In this document: positions 53,268-61,987 of the stretch, one piece after another
Position numbering within the stretch: the stretch's first letter is position 1
Layout: each line of letters begins with the position of its first letter
Assembly (NCBI RefSeq): GCF_963668165.1
Contig: NZ_OY764209.1
Location: 186,001 to 250,000 of the forward strand
Direction: 5' to 3'
DNA length: 64,000 nucleotides
Source: Marispirochaeta sp.
Lineage (GTDB): Bacteria > Spirochaetota > Spirochaetia > JC444 > Marispirochaetaceae
Notes under the pieces: generated by a model
Told to the model about the DNA's origin: nothing
The model's input: only the letters and a program-made list of their open reading frames with translations
Databases searched by the model: none
Program-made: the position numbers and the translations under genes

Positions 53268-54599
53268 TTAGCTCTTTACAGGAGGTCGGGCAATGATTGC
53301 CAGTACAACAATCACAAGTCCGATAAACCCCAGTATCCAGCAGATATTTGCATAACTGCCGAAACGGGATAAATAAAGACTGAACAGGTAGGGTCCTACA
53401 GCCGAGCCCGCCACATTCATTCCCATGGCGAATCCCGATATCGACCCCAGGTGCTTGATACCAAAAATCCTGGGCCAGACAACCGTACTCAAAAGGTTCA
53501 TAATGCCGCCGCTTATTCCGTGTCCGACGATCATCAAGATAAAGAAGAATCCATCATTCAAAAAGGCAACAGCCACAAGCTCTATCAGCAGACCTGCAAG
53601 CTGTATAAAGAGAAAGATCTTGAGGGGCAAGCGGTCACTGGCCCAGCTGGCCCCCACGTTAAACACAAGAGAAATCGCTGCAGCAGGGAGAAAAATCGAG
53701 ACAGCCTTTTCCGGTCCCATTCCTGCTTCGTCAAAAATAGAGATAATGTGGAAGGTAACAGCTGTTATTATCAAGCTGAAGAGTACCAGAGTCATGGCAT
53801 ATACCCAGAAGGTGAGGGTCCTTTTGGCCTCCGTCAGGGTATAGTCGGGGCCGGTCCGGGAGAGCCTGGCAGTTTTCTCCTCCTCTTCTGTCGGAGCCTG
53901 GTCTCCGTCCGGCTGCAAACCGCAGATAAATGGGTTATCCCGGGCGAAGAGAACAAACAAACCGGAAAAGCCGAAAAGCAGTACGGCCCCCATTACCCGC
54001 ATGGCTCCGCGCCAGCCAAAACCTTCAATAAGGGTGTGGAGCAGCATGGGAGCAGCAGAAAACCCGAAGCTTACTACAATCCCGATTACTGCGTTGGCAA
54101 AACCCCTGCGCCGGTCAAACCACTTCATGGCCATGTTTCTGCTTATAAGGGTAAGTAAGCCCTGCCCGAGAAAGCGCATAAAAAAGAAACTTCCGGAAAT
54201 AAGCAGAAAACCTGTTATTGCAGCCGAGCCAGAGGGAAGAACGCGGGCGAATACCGCGCGAATACCATCTATGCCGGCAACACCGAAAAGTGTAAGCCCC
54301 AGAAGCAGGACGACCGCAGTACCCATAAGCCGCGCTCCGATACGGTCCAGCAGTTTACCAGCCTGAGCAAGGAGCAGGGCGCTTCCCACAGTACCGAGCA
54401 GGTAGGCGAGGCTCAAGTTTACCCGGCTCAAATCAAGGGCCACCATAAGGTGATCAGTAAATACCGAGACACCCATTGTCTGTCCCGGTATGCTCATCAG
54501 CATGCCAAGGGATGAGAGACCCAGAATTATCCAGCCGTAGAAAAAAGGAAAACGGCGCGGGTGAAAAGGAACACCGGCGCCACGAGTTTCGAATTGCAT
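53268..54599 (-). CDS. Major facilitator superfamily transporter
   Basis: 443 residues with 12 predicted membrane helices. The first helix region FFYGWIILGLSSLGMLMSIPGQ, the loop GKLLDRIGARLMG (MFS motif A-like) and the second-half SWASDRLPLKIF mark an MFS carrier related to monocarboxylate/OFA-type families. A central cytoplasmic loop is Glu/Asp-rich (DGDQAPTEEEEKTA). Substrate unknown. The stop is directly at the border of the insertion sequence, leaving the reading frame intact. Confidence 0.85.
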   Translation of the reverse strand: MQFETRGAGVPFHPRRFPFFYGWIILGLSSLGMLMSIPGQTMGVSVFTDHLMVALDLSRVNLSLAYLLGTVGSALLLAQAGKLLDRIGARLMGTAVVLLLGLTLFGVAGIDGIRAVFARVLPSGSAAITGFLLISGSFFFMRFLGQGLLTLISRNMAMKWFDRRRGFANAVIGIVVSFGFSAAPMLLHTLIEGFGWRGAMRVMGAVLLFGFSGLFVLFARDNPFICGLQPDGDQAPTEEEEKTARLSRTGPDYTLTEAKRTLTFWVYAMTLVLFSLIITAVTFHIISIFDEAGMGPEKAVSIFLPAAAISLVFNVGASWASDRLPLKIFLFIQLAGLLIELVAVAFLNDGFFFILMIVGHGISGGIMNLLSTVVWPRIFGIKHLGSISGFAMGMNVAGSAVGPYLFSLYLSRFGSYANICWILGFIGLVIVVLAIIARPPVKS

Positions 54600-54654
54600 A
54601 ATGAAAATGGAGTATATCCCCGGAAAGGCCCTTCAATCAAGAGCGGGGATATAT

Positions 54655-54918
54655 TTACTTTTTGACTCCTGCCTCCCGGGCCCGGAGTATCAGCTCATAG
54701 AGCTGAGCGGATTTGGGAGACGCACAACTTCCAGGAAGGGATTCTGCAAGTTTTGCGGTAAGCTCCCGCACCTCGGCATCTCCTGTCCAGCAGCCTCTAA
54801 TGGCAGTGCAGGGGGTGCCGTCGGCGGTCAGGCGGCAGTAGCGAAAAGGTACCGGATGGCCAAGGCGCCGGCAATAGCGCTTTTTCCCATCCGGATATCC
54901 GACAGAACCCTTTACCAT
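54655..54918 (-). CDS. Small Cys-rich protein coupled to TrpB2
   Basis: 87 residues. The ATG at 54918 overlaps the TrpB2 stop region (ATGGTAA). Five cysteines occur, among them [15 protein letters not shown] and [10 protein letters not shown], which suggests a metal or Fe-S site. The C-terminal half is helical. No family is recognised. The overlap and the cysteine spacing argue that it is real. Confidence 0.65.
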   Translation of the reverse strand: MVKGSVGYPDGKKRYCRRLGHPVPFRYCRLTADGTPCTAIRGCWTGDAEVRELTAKLAESLPGSCASPKSAQLYELILRAREAGVKK

Positions 54919-56300
54919 TTCCCGCTCTTAACCATGGCAGCACTGGGAAAGCCATTCAGAGCCTTCAGATTCTCGTCCAGCTCTTCCTGAGGAAACTCAT
55001 AGTCGTTGAGTTCTCCGTTCATGTAGGCTTCGTAGCCTTTAAGGTCAACAAGTCCATGACCACTCAGATTGAACAGTATCACCTTCTCCTTGCCCTCCTC
55101 CTTTGCCCGCACCGCTTCTTGTATAGCACCGGCAACAGCATGACTCGTCTCCGGGGCAACTATGATTCCTTCCGTACGGGCGAAGGTCAGAGCCGCCTCG
55201 TAGCACTCCAGCTGATGGATCGACCGGGGATTCAGCAGACCTTCCACCACTGCCTGGGACACCAGGGGTGCCATGCCGTGGTAGCGAAGTCCTCCGGCGT
55301 GTATCGGTGGCGCTACAAAGTTGTGTCCCAGGGTGTGCATCGGCAAAAGAGGAGTCATTCCGGAAAAATCACCCAGGTCGTAGGCAAAGGGTCCCCTGGT
55401 CAGGGTGGGACAACTCGAGGGTTCTACAGGGATAATCTCAATATCCGCTCCGTTAATTTTTTCATGGGCAAAAGGAAAAGCCATTCCCGCAAAGTTACTG
55501 CCACCGCCCGCACAGCCGATAACGATATCCGGCAGCTTTTCTCCAAATTTCTCCAACTGCTTGCGGGTTTCCAGGCCGATTACCGTCTGGTGCAGCATAA
55601 CGTGGTTCAAGACACTTCCGAGACTGTACTTTGTCTCCCTCTTGGGGTCGGTAACCGCCGCTTCCACTGCCTCGCTGATCGCTATGCCCAGGCTTCCGGG
55701 AGTATCCGGATATTTTGCAAGGACATCCCGGCCCGCCTGGGTCTCCATACTGGGGCTGGGAATACAATCGGCACCCCAGGTCTGCATCATCAGTTTCCGG
55801 TAGGGCTTCTGGTCAAAACTTATGCGTACCATGAACACCTTGCACTCAAGACCGAACTGGGCTGATGCAAAGGCAAGAGCGCTGCCCCACTGACCGGCTC
55901 CGGTTTCGGTGGTCAGTCGTTTTACCCCGGCCTGCTTGTTGTAATAGGCCTGGGCCACCGCTGTATTGGGCTTATGGCTGCCCGCGGGAGAGACGCTTTC
56001 GTTCTTGTAATAGATCCGTGCCGGAGTGCCCAGAGCCTGCTCCAGAGAATAGGCTCGATGCAGGGGAGAAGGACGCCATTTGGCAAGAATACTCAGTACT
56101 TCTTCGGGAATATCAATCCACCGTTCCCGGCTGACCTCCTGCTCAATCAGGGACATGGGAAAAATGGGTGCGAGCATCTCCGGGGTTACAGGGTTCCCAT
56201 CGGGACCGAGGGGCGGCTGCAGGGGAGAAGGCAAATCGGCAGCTATGTTATACCACTGTCTGGGCATCTCATCTTCTGTTAAAAAAACACGGGTAGCCAT
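54912..56300 (-). CDS. trpB: TrpB2-type tryptophan synthase beta chain-like PLP enzyme
   Basis: 462 residues, longer than TrpB1 as usual for TrpB2. It carries the PLP lysine in [39 protein letters not shown] (phosphate cup) and a C-terminal NLSGHG. TrpB2 makes tryptophan from indole and serine, often without a TrpA partner; no trp genes are nearby. AGGAGG precedes the ATG. A palindrome overlaps the expected transcript start. Confidence 0.95.
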   Translation of the reverse strand: MATRVFLTEDEMPRQWYNIAADLPSPLQPPLGPDGNPVTPEMLAPIFPMSLIEQEVSRERWIDIPEEVLSILAKWRPSPLHRAYSLEQALGTPARIYYKNESVSPAGSHKPNTAVAQAYYNKQAGVKRLTTETGAGQWGSALAFASAQFGLECKVFMVRISFDQKPYRKLMMQTWGADCIPSPSMETQAGRDVLAKYPDTPGSLGIAISEAVEAAVTDPKRETKYSLGSVLNHVMLHQTVIGLETRKQLEKFGEKLPDIVIGCAGGGSNFAGMAFPFAHEKINGADIEIIPVEPSSCPTLTRGPFAYDLGDFSGMTPLLPMHTLGHNFVAPPIHAGGLRYHGMAPLVSQAVVEGLLNPRSIHQLECYEAALTFARTEGIIVAPETSHAVAGAIQEAVRAKEEGKEKVILFNLSGHGLVDLKGYEAYMNGELNDYEFPQEELDENLKALNGFPSAAMVKSGKW

Positions 56301-56327
56301 AGTTCCTCCTTAGGGCAGCAAATCAAC

Positions 56328-56375
56328 GTTACTATACGCAGTAACATTAAAACACCACAGCCGGCGTTCTGTCAA
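56328..56375 (-). promoter_or_regulatory. trpB2 promoter and operator-like palindrome
   Basis: On the minus strand TTGACA (56370-56375), 18 nt and TTTAAT (56346-56351) form the promoter. Directly downstream is GTTACT-N6-AGTAAC (56328-56345), a perfect 6-bp inverted repeat at the expected start site. A repressor (tryptophan-responsive TrpR-like or other) may bind there. Confidence 0.55.
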
Positions 56376-56396
56376 GGAGAAACATCAAAAAGGGGA

Positions 56397-58286
56397 CTAT
56401 TCCCGGTCCAGCTCCTCAAGCTCGCCAAGCTCTTCGTCACTTCCCAGTCCTACGCGGGGCAGCATCACGGTAAATTTTACCCCGCCCAGGGGGGAATCGT
56501 CCACATGTATTCTGCCGTGATGTTTGTGGACCACGATATCGTAGGAGATACTTAACCCCAGTCCGGTTCCGGAGCCTACGTCCTTGGTGGTATAAAAGGG
56601 ATCAAATATTCTATTCCGGATCTCTGGCGGAATTCCCGGACCGGAATCTTCTATGGAAAAGCAGACGAAATCGCCTTCTGCGAATGAAGAGACCCGGATT
56701 CTTCCCTCGGTATCCCGTGGAGTATTCTCCCTGACAGCCTGAGCAGCATTAATAATCATATTCAGGATAATCTGTTTGACTTCTCCTGGACGGCAGCGTA
56801 CTTCCGGCAGAGGCTTCAGATCCAGAGAGACCGAGGCATGGTATTTAATTTCGTTGCGGGCAATGACCAGGCTGCTTTTCAGAGCTTTATTAAGGTCCAG
56901 TTCGCCCACATCCCCCGCTCTGCTGTCGTGAGAAAAGTTTCGCAGATTCTGAACTATTTCCATCATACGTTCCATTCCCTCTTCTGTTTCACTGAAAACA
57001 GCCTCCAGATCCTCTTTAATATCATCGATTCTATACTTCTGCCGCAGTTTTTTCAGGGCTGCGTTTTTTTCTGGGGTAATACGTCCGGTAATGTCGTCGG
57101 CGAAACCAGTAAGAAAATCGCTGTAGCGCCGGAGGGTAGAAAAATTACTGCGCACAAAGCCCAGGGGATTATTAATCTCATGGGCCAGTCCAGCTGCCAG
57201 CTGCCCGATGGATGCCATCTTTTCGGCCTGCACAACCTGGGCATGAGCTTTCTTCAGCTGAGTATTCGCTTCGGTCAGATCAATGTTGGCCTTGTACAGC
57301 TCCCGGTCAAGGGCAATATGTTCACTTATATCTTTGACAATACCCGTGTAGGATTTAACCTCTCCTGTCCCGTCAAAGGAGGCACTGGCACTTTCGAGGC
57401 AGAAGATCTTCTCGCCCTTCCGGGAAACCAGGATAACCTCCATGTCCTTTATCTGACCCTGCTTTCGGATAAGATCAAAGTACAAACTTCGCTGCTCTGC
57501 GTCGAAAAAAAAGTCATGCAGCCGTTTTTGTTTAAGCTCCATCTCCGATTCATAACCCAACATGCCGACACCGGCGTGATTAATGGCAAGGATATTTCCT
57601 TCTCTGTCTGTATGGTAGACCATATCCATGGAGTCTTCGAATATGAGCCGATAGAGCTCCTCGGATTTCCGCAGAGCCATCACTGCGTTTCTGCGCTTCT
57701 CCGTCTGTACATAATCCAGGTAATAACGAAGTGTCGCAGCGTTCAGGCTCTTCAGCAAAGCCGGATTAAAGTAGGACTCCTTGTCACAGAAGGGCTTGTC
57801 CCGCTGGATAAACTGGAGCACCGCGTACACCTGTTTCTGAAAAGTGAAGCCCAGGATTATCGCGTTGTTTCCCTCTACGCCACCGTACAGAGAGCGGTAG
57901 GGCCCTTCTCGGCAGACTACCTGATTCAACCTCAGCTCCTCCAGAAGGGCCTGCTCTTCGACCGGGGACTGCTTTTGCAGCATACCGGGTTCCGGAATCA
58001 GTATCCGTAACCCCGGGTCCCGACTGTAAAAACGAAAATCCATCGGTACCTGGTTATGGTAAAATATCAGGATTACACAGCGGGAACCAACGGCCTCATT
58101 TACCACCCGCAGCAGGGAGGTAAAGTCTTTTCCCTGGACCAAGTCGACAATGCTGTCGGCAATAAGTTCACTTATATCCTGCATTCCCTTTTCAGACCAG
58201 ACCCGTTTTCTGTACAGTACAAGCCCCACCGTCAGCACCATGGAAAGAAGGGAGAACAGAATTACCCCAATCAGAAAGTAGTTCAT
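56397..58286 (-). CDS. GAF/PAS sensor histidine kinase
   Basis: 629 residues. One N-terminal membrane helix (3-25) is followed by a GAF-like domain (about 45-205), a PAS domain with PAC (about 210-330: YRLIFEDSMDMVYHTDREGNIL in part), a coiled linker, a HisKA-type box (AAGLAHEINNPLGFVRSNF) and HATPase motifs (NMIINAAQAV, IEDSGPGIPPEI, GSGTGLGLSI). The long coiled linker and NtrB-like H-box are typical of kinases that talk to HD-GYP-type or NtrC-type regulators. It is divergent from the response regulator gene at 58365, its likely partner. Confidence 0.9.
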   Translation of the reverse strand: MNYFLIGVILFSLLSMVLTVGLVLYRKRVWSEKGMQDISELIADSIVDLVQGKDFTSLLRVVNEAVGSRCVILIFYHNQVPMDFRFYSRDPGLRILIPEPGMLQKQSPVEEQALLEELRLNQVVCREGPYRSLYGGVEGNNAIILGFTFQKQVYAVLQFIQRDKPFCDKESYFNPALLKSLNAATLRYYLDYVQTEKRRNAVMALRKSEELYRLIFEDSMDMVYHTDREGNILAINHAGVGMLGYESEMELKQKRLHDFFFDAEQRSLYFDLIRKQGQIKDMEVILVSRKGEKIFCLESASASFDGTGEVKSYTGIVKDISEHIALDRELYKANIDLTEANTQLKKAHAQVVQAEKMASIGQLAAGLAHEINNPLGFVRSNFSTLRRYSDFLTGFADDITGRITPEKNAALKKLRQKYRIDDIKEDLEAVFSETEEGMERMMEIVQNLRNFSHDSRAGDVGELDLNKALKSSLVIARNEIKYHASVSLDLKPLPEVRCRPGEVKQIILNMIINAAQAVRENTPRDTEGRIRVSSFAEGDFVCFSIEDSGPGIPPEIRNRIFDPFYTTKDVGSGTGLGLSISYDIVVHKHHGRIHVDDSPLGGVKFTVMLPRVGLGSDEELGELEELDRE

Positions 58287-58364
58287 ATAATCAGTATATG
58301 GAGATAATTGATTTTCTGCAAATTACTCTTGCTTTTTTTATTGCTCAACCTATAATCTTAAGGT

Positions 58365-59591
58365 ATGGCAAATTATACTGTTTTATTCGTTGACGACGAA
58401 TACAATATTCTCCAGTCCCTGAAACGCGTTTTTTTTGAGTTTCCCGAATTTGAAATTCTGACTGCCCTGAGTGCAGAAGAGGGCGCCGGCATCCTTGCTA
58501 CCCGAAATGTAGACGTTCTGGTTTCGGACGAAAAGATGCCAAAGATTGAGGGCAGCCAGTTCGTACATTATGTAAAGGACCGCTTCCCCGACGTAGTCCG
58601 CTGCATTCTTACTGGTTATGCCGATACCGACAGCATACTTAAAGCTGTCAACAAGGGAGAGGTCTACCGTTACCTGGTCAAACCATGGAACGACGGAGAT
58701 CTTGTCAGCACTATCCGCAGCGCTGCTGAATTCGGCAGATTGAAGCGGTATAACCGGGAACTGGAAGCCCAGCTGAAGGCCCAGAACGAGTCCCTGAAAA
58801 AAGAGGTTGCCAAGCGTACCATGTATCTGCAGAAGGCACTGTCTACGGTAAAAGCCGAGCAGGGCAAAGCAGAAGAGACCCTTGGAGGCATAGTCACCCT
58901 GCTTTCCCATATAATCGGTCTGGTGCGTCCGGATATTCATGAGTTCTCTTCCAGGGCTGCCCGTCTGGCAGAGAGAATCGCCGTTGCCATGGAACTTGAC
59001 CAGGAACAGCTCTATGCAATCCGTACCGCTGCCATGCTGCAGGAAATCGGATTGCTGGAAACAAACACGACGGACTACCTTAGCAGTGATCATGCCGAGG
59101 AAGGAGCCCGCCTCTTGGAGAGCCTCTCCGCTCTGGGGCCGATAGCGATTCTGGTAAAACACCACCACGAACGCTTTGACGGCAAAGGAAAACCCGGCGG
59201 AATTGCCGGAGAAGATATTCCCCTGGGATCACGGATCATCCGGGCGGCGGCAGACTATATCCGGCTGTTGTATGACGAAAAGATGGAACGCCCGGCAGCC
59301 CTGGAAAAGATAACCCAGGGGGTACATACATTATATGACCCCCGAATCATCCAGATTCTGCGGCTGCAGGAAGTGGTGATGAGCGACAGCAAGGCCGCGG
59401 GTATCCCAATCCAGATTAAAAACCTTGCAGCCGGCATGGTATTGAAGAATGACATCGTTCTGAAAAACGGAGTTCTGGTCCTGCCGAAAAACACGACCCT
59501 TACGGCGAGCATGGTGGCGCACCTGTCAAATTACCGCTTTCTGAACCCCGATGAGACGGTCTACCTGAAAGCCGTTCCGGACAAAAAATAG
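58365..59591 (+). CDS. Response regulator with degenerate HD-GYP output domain
   Basis: 408 residues. A receiver domain occupies 1-120 (FVDDEYNILQSL, phospho-Asp in VLVSDEKMP, Lys in YLVKPWND), followed by a coiled coil (135-175) and an RpfG-like HD domain (about 180-330). The HD pair reads LQEIGLL where active enzymes have LHDIGK, and GYP reads GKP, while KHHHERFDG and the later Asp are kept. Loss of the HD ligands predicts little or no c-di-GMP hydrolysis. It may bind c-di-GMP or protein partners instead. Divergent from the histidine kinase gene. Confidence 0.87.
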   Translation: MANYTVLFVDDEYNILQSLKRVFFEFPEFEILTALSAEEGAGILATRNVDVLVSDEKMPKIEGSQFVHYVKDRFPDVVRCILTGYADTDSILKAVNKGEVYRYLVKPWNDGDLVSTIRSAAEFGRLKRYNRELEAQLKAQNESLKKEVAKRTMYLQKALSTVKAEQGKAEETLGGIVTLLSHIIGLVRPDIHEFSSRAARLAERIAVAMELDQEQLYAIRTAAMLQEIGLLETNTTDYLSSDHAEEGARLLESLSALGPIAILVKHHHERFDGKGKPGGIAGEDIPLGSRIIRAAADYIRLLYDEKMERPAALEKITQGVHTLYDPRIIQILRLQEVVMSDSKAAGIPIQIKNLAAGMVLKNDIVLKNGVLVLPKNTTLTASMVAHLSNYRFLNPDETVYLKAVPDKK

Positions 59592-59597
59592 AGCTCC

Positions 59598-61310
59598 TTA
59601 ACCGAAAACCGCCTCCCTGGCGGCGGTAACGACTTCTGCCAGGGGGACCCTGTAGCCTTCACCATCGCCGCGGCGGGAAAACTCAACTTCACCGTCTTTT
59701 AAGGCCTTATTGCCCAGGGTTATGCGCAGAGGCATTCCCAGAAGATCAGCATCGTTGAACTTGACTCCCGCGGTATCCGTACGGTCGTCAAGCAGGACTT
59801 CAAGACCCCCTTCAATCAGGTTGGCATAGATTTTTTCCGCCTCTTCGCATGTTTTCAGCAGGTTTACAATATGCACATGAAAAGGAGCAACCGCGGCTGG
59901 CAGCTTGAGTCCTTTTTCGTCGTTATATTCCTCGGCCAGACAGGCCAGAAGACGCCCCAGCCCGATACCGTAGGAGCCCATAATCACAGGCCGGGATTTT
60001 CCATTCTCATCCTGGAAGGTACATCCCATGCATTCCGAGTATCTGGTCCCAAGCTGAAAGATATTCCCGACTTCTACACCCCGCTTTGCTTCCAGCTTCT
60101 TGCCGCACTTTGGACAGCCCATACCGTCCCGGGCGGAGGCTATATCGGCGATGGTGCCGCTGTAGTCGCGGCCGAAATTGGTATTTATAAGGTGGAAACC
60201 CTCTTTGTTGGCACCGCCTACCAGATTATTGGACCCCGCGGCGGAATCGTCGACGATTACCATGCAGTCCTTGATTCCCACCGGGGAGGCATAACCGGGA
60301 ACAAGCCCGCAGGCACGGATTTCCTCTTCGTGAGCCGGCCGAAGACTCAAAGCTCCGCAGGCCCTCTGCAGTTTTGACTCCTCTACATCCATGTCTCCCC
60401 GGATAATCGCGACCACCAGTTTTTCCAGAGTCTCCTCTTTATTCTTTTCGTCAACAAAGCGACCCATTACCATTACCGCTTTGGCGGTTTTACGTGTTGG
60501 AATCTCCAGAAAAGCGGCGAGCTCTTCGATGGTAGCGCAATTAGGCGTCTCAACCTCTTCCAGAGGCGCATGGGCCTCGGGGTAAAGCTGCTTGTGGATC
60601 GCGGCAACCTGCCTGTTGGCACTGTAATCGCAGTCGGTACAAAGAATAAGAGTATCCTCGCCAATAGGATTCAGGTACATGTACTCATGGCTCACCTTAC
60701 CGCCCATCATGCCGGTATCAGAGGCAACAGCGATAACCGGCAGGCCACAGCGTTTAAAAATGCGAAAATAGGCATGATAATGGGCATCGTACTGCTTTTC
60801 CAGGCCGGCATAATCCCGGTCAAAGCTGTAGCTGTCCTTCATGGTGAACTCCCGTACCCGGATCAGTCCTGCCCTGGGCCGGGGGTCATCCCGCCATTTG
60901 GTCTGAATATGGTAGACCATGCAAGGCAGTTGCCGGTAGGTCTGGAGCTCATCCCGCATAATATCGGTAACCGTCTCCTCATGGGTCATGGCCAGAATCA
61001 TATCCCGGTCGTTGCGGTCCTTAAAGCGGGACAGTTCCGCGTCTATGGTGAACCAACGGCCGGTCTCTTTCCAGATCTCCGCGGGATTAACTACAGGCAT
61101 CAGCATCTCGAGGCCGCCGATGGCGTTCATCTCTTCTCTGATTATCTGTTCAATCTTCCGCAGACTGCGAAAAGCAAGAGGAAGGGCTGTATAGATACCT
61201 GCGGCGGTCTGACGAATATACCCTGCCCTCAGCAGGAACTCGTGCCCCCTGGATTCAGTTTTTCCGGGGGTCTCACGGAGGGTTCGCGAAAACAATCCTG
61301 TCATTCTCAT
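59598..61310 (-). CDS. proS: Prolyl-tRNA synthetase (bacterial type)
   Basis: 570 residues from ATG 61310. It charges tRNA-Pro. Class II motifs are visible: FLLRAGYIRQTAAGIYTALPLA (motif 1 area), RPRAGLIRVREFTMKDSYSF (motif 2) and MGSYGIGLGRLLA (motif 3). The YbaK-type editing insert spans about 225-385, and the anticodon-binding domain ends the protein. The open frame starts at GTG 61334, but family members begin with MR(T/M)S-like sequence, which fits Met at 61310 or 61304. Confidence 0.97.
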   Translation of the reverse strand: MRMTGLFSRTLRETPGKTESRGHEFLLRAGYIRQTAAGIYTALPLAFRSLRKIEQIIREEMNAIGGLEMLMPVVNPAEIWKETGRWFTIDAELSRFKDRNDRDMILAMTHEETVTDIMRDELQTYRQLPCMVYHIQTKWRDDPRPRAGLIRVREFTMKDSYSFDRDYAGLEKQYDAHYHAYFRIFKRCGLPVIAVASDTGMMGGKVSHEYMYLNPIGEDTLILCTDCDYSANRQVAAIHKQLYPEAHAPLEEVETPNCATIEELAAFLEIPTRKTAKAVMVMGRFVDEKNKEETLEKLVVAIIRGDMDVEESKLQRACGALSLRPAHEEEIRACGLVPGYASPVGIKDCMVIVDDSAAGSNNLVGGANKEGFHLINTNFGRDYSGTIADIASARDGMGCPKCGKKLEAKRGVEVGNIFQLGTRYSECMGCTFQDENGKSRPVIMGSYGIGLGRLLACLAEEYNDEKGLKLPAAVAPFHVHIVNLLKTCEEAEKIYANLIEGGLEVLLDDRTDTAGVKFNDADLLGMPLRITLGNKALKDGEVEFSRRGDGEGYRVPLAEVVTAAREAVFG

Positions 61311-61374
61311 GCCCGTAAAACTATCAGGGTGCACAAATCAGGTCAAGCTGAGGAAAAAAATTTGCGAATGCAGC

Positions 61375-61394
61375 AAAAAGTAATAATACTTTTT
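61375..61394. repeat. Perfect AT-rich inverted repeat upstream of the DUF2147 gene
   Basis: AAAAAGTA-ATAA-TACTTTTT, an 8-bp perfect palindrome between divergent proS and the DUF2147 gene. It overlaps a candidate -10 region (AATACT, paired with TTGCGA at 61362). No gene ends here, so it is operator-like rather than a terminator. Confidence 0.4.
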
Positions 61395-61442
61395 AAAAGA
61401 CAACATAGTAAGGTTTGTCTCTTTTTAACAACAGGAGTTAGT

Positions 61443-61982
61443 ATGAAAATTAAGGCTATTCTGTGGGCATTGGTCCTGATGCTGCTGATATCCCCCTCGC
61501 TTTTCGCAGAGAAGGACGTTACCGGTTTCTGGAAAACCATTGATGATGAAACCGGGCTGCCGAAATCAGTAGTAGCGGTCTACATCCACAACGATATGCT
61601 CTACGGAAGGGTCGTTCTTATCTATGCCGACGACGGGCGTACAGTGGAGGACCATATCTATCAGCAGCAAAAACGCAGCCCCTATCTTGCAGGGAACCCT
61701 CCCTTTGCCGGGCTGGATATCTTCTGGGACCTTGAATACAACAGCAGAAAAGACCAGTGGACTGGCGGCAGCATCATGGACCCCGGCGACGATGAGAGGA
61801 AAATACCGAAGATTTACGGCGCCGCAATCTGGAAAGATGGGTCTGATCTGATAGTTCGCGGAAAGATAGCTTTTCTGGGAAGAAACCAGACCTGGAAGTC
61901 TTTTTCTGAAAGAGAGTTTCCTGCAGGTTTTCCTGTTCCCGATTACCAGGACTTTACCCCCAGCATACCGGAGAAGGAGTAA
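61443..61982 (+). CDS. Secreted DUF2147 family protein
   Basis: 179 residues from ATG 61443 with AGGAG 5 nt upstream. A signal peptide ([17 protein letters not shown]) precedes a DUF2147 beta-barrel-like domain: [28 protein letters not shown] and [12 protein letters not shown] followed by [14 protein letters not shown]. The family is found in the periplasm or at the surface; its ligand is unknown. The frame is open far upstream inside proS on the other strand, but that part has no start support. The chemotaxis receptor gene follows after 5 nt. Confidence 0.9.
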   Translation: MKIKAILWALVLMLLISPSLFAEKDVTGFWKTIDDETGLPKSVVAVYIHNDMLYGRVVLIYADDGRTVEDHIYQQQKRSPYLAGNPPFAGLDIFWDLEYNSRKDQWTGGSIMDPGDDERKIPKIYGAAIWKDGSDLIVRGKIAFLGRNQTWKSFSEREFPAGFPVPDYQDFTPSIPEKE

Positions 61983-61987
61983 TAATC

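Noticed and set aside
56838..58010. 390-codon plus-strand frame opposite the GAF/PAS histidine kinase
   Set aside because: The minus-strand kinase has complete domain motifs across the same bases; the opposite frame has none.
60570..61442. N-terminal extension of the DUF2147 frame through proS
   Set aside because: The signal peptide and ribosome binding site place the start at 61443, and the extension lies wholly over proS on the other strand.
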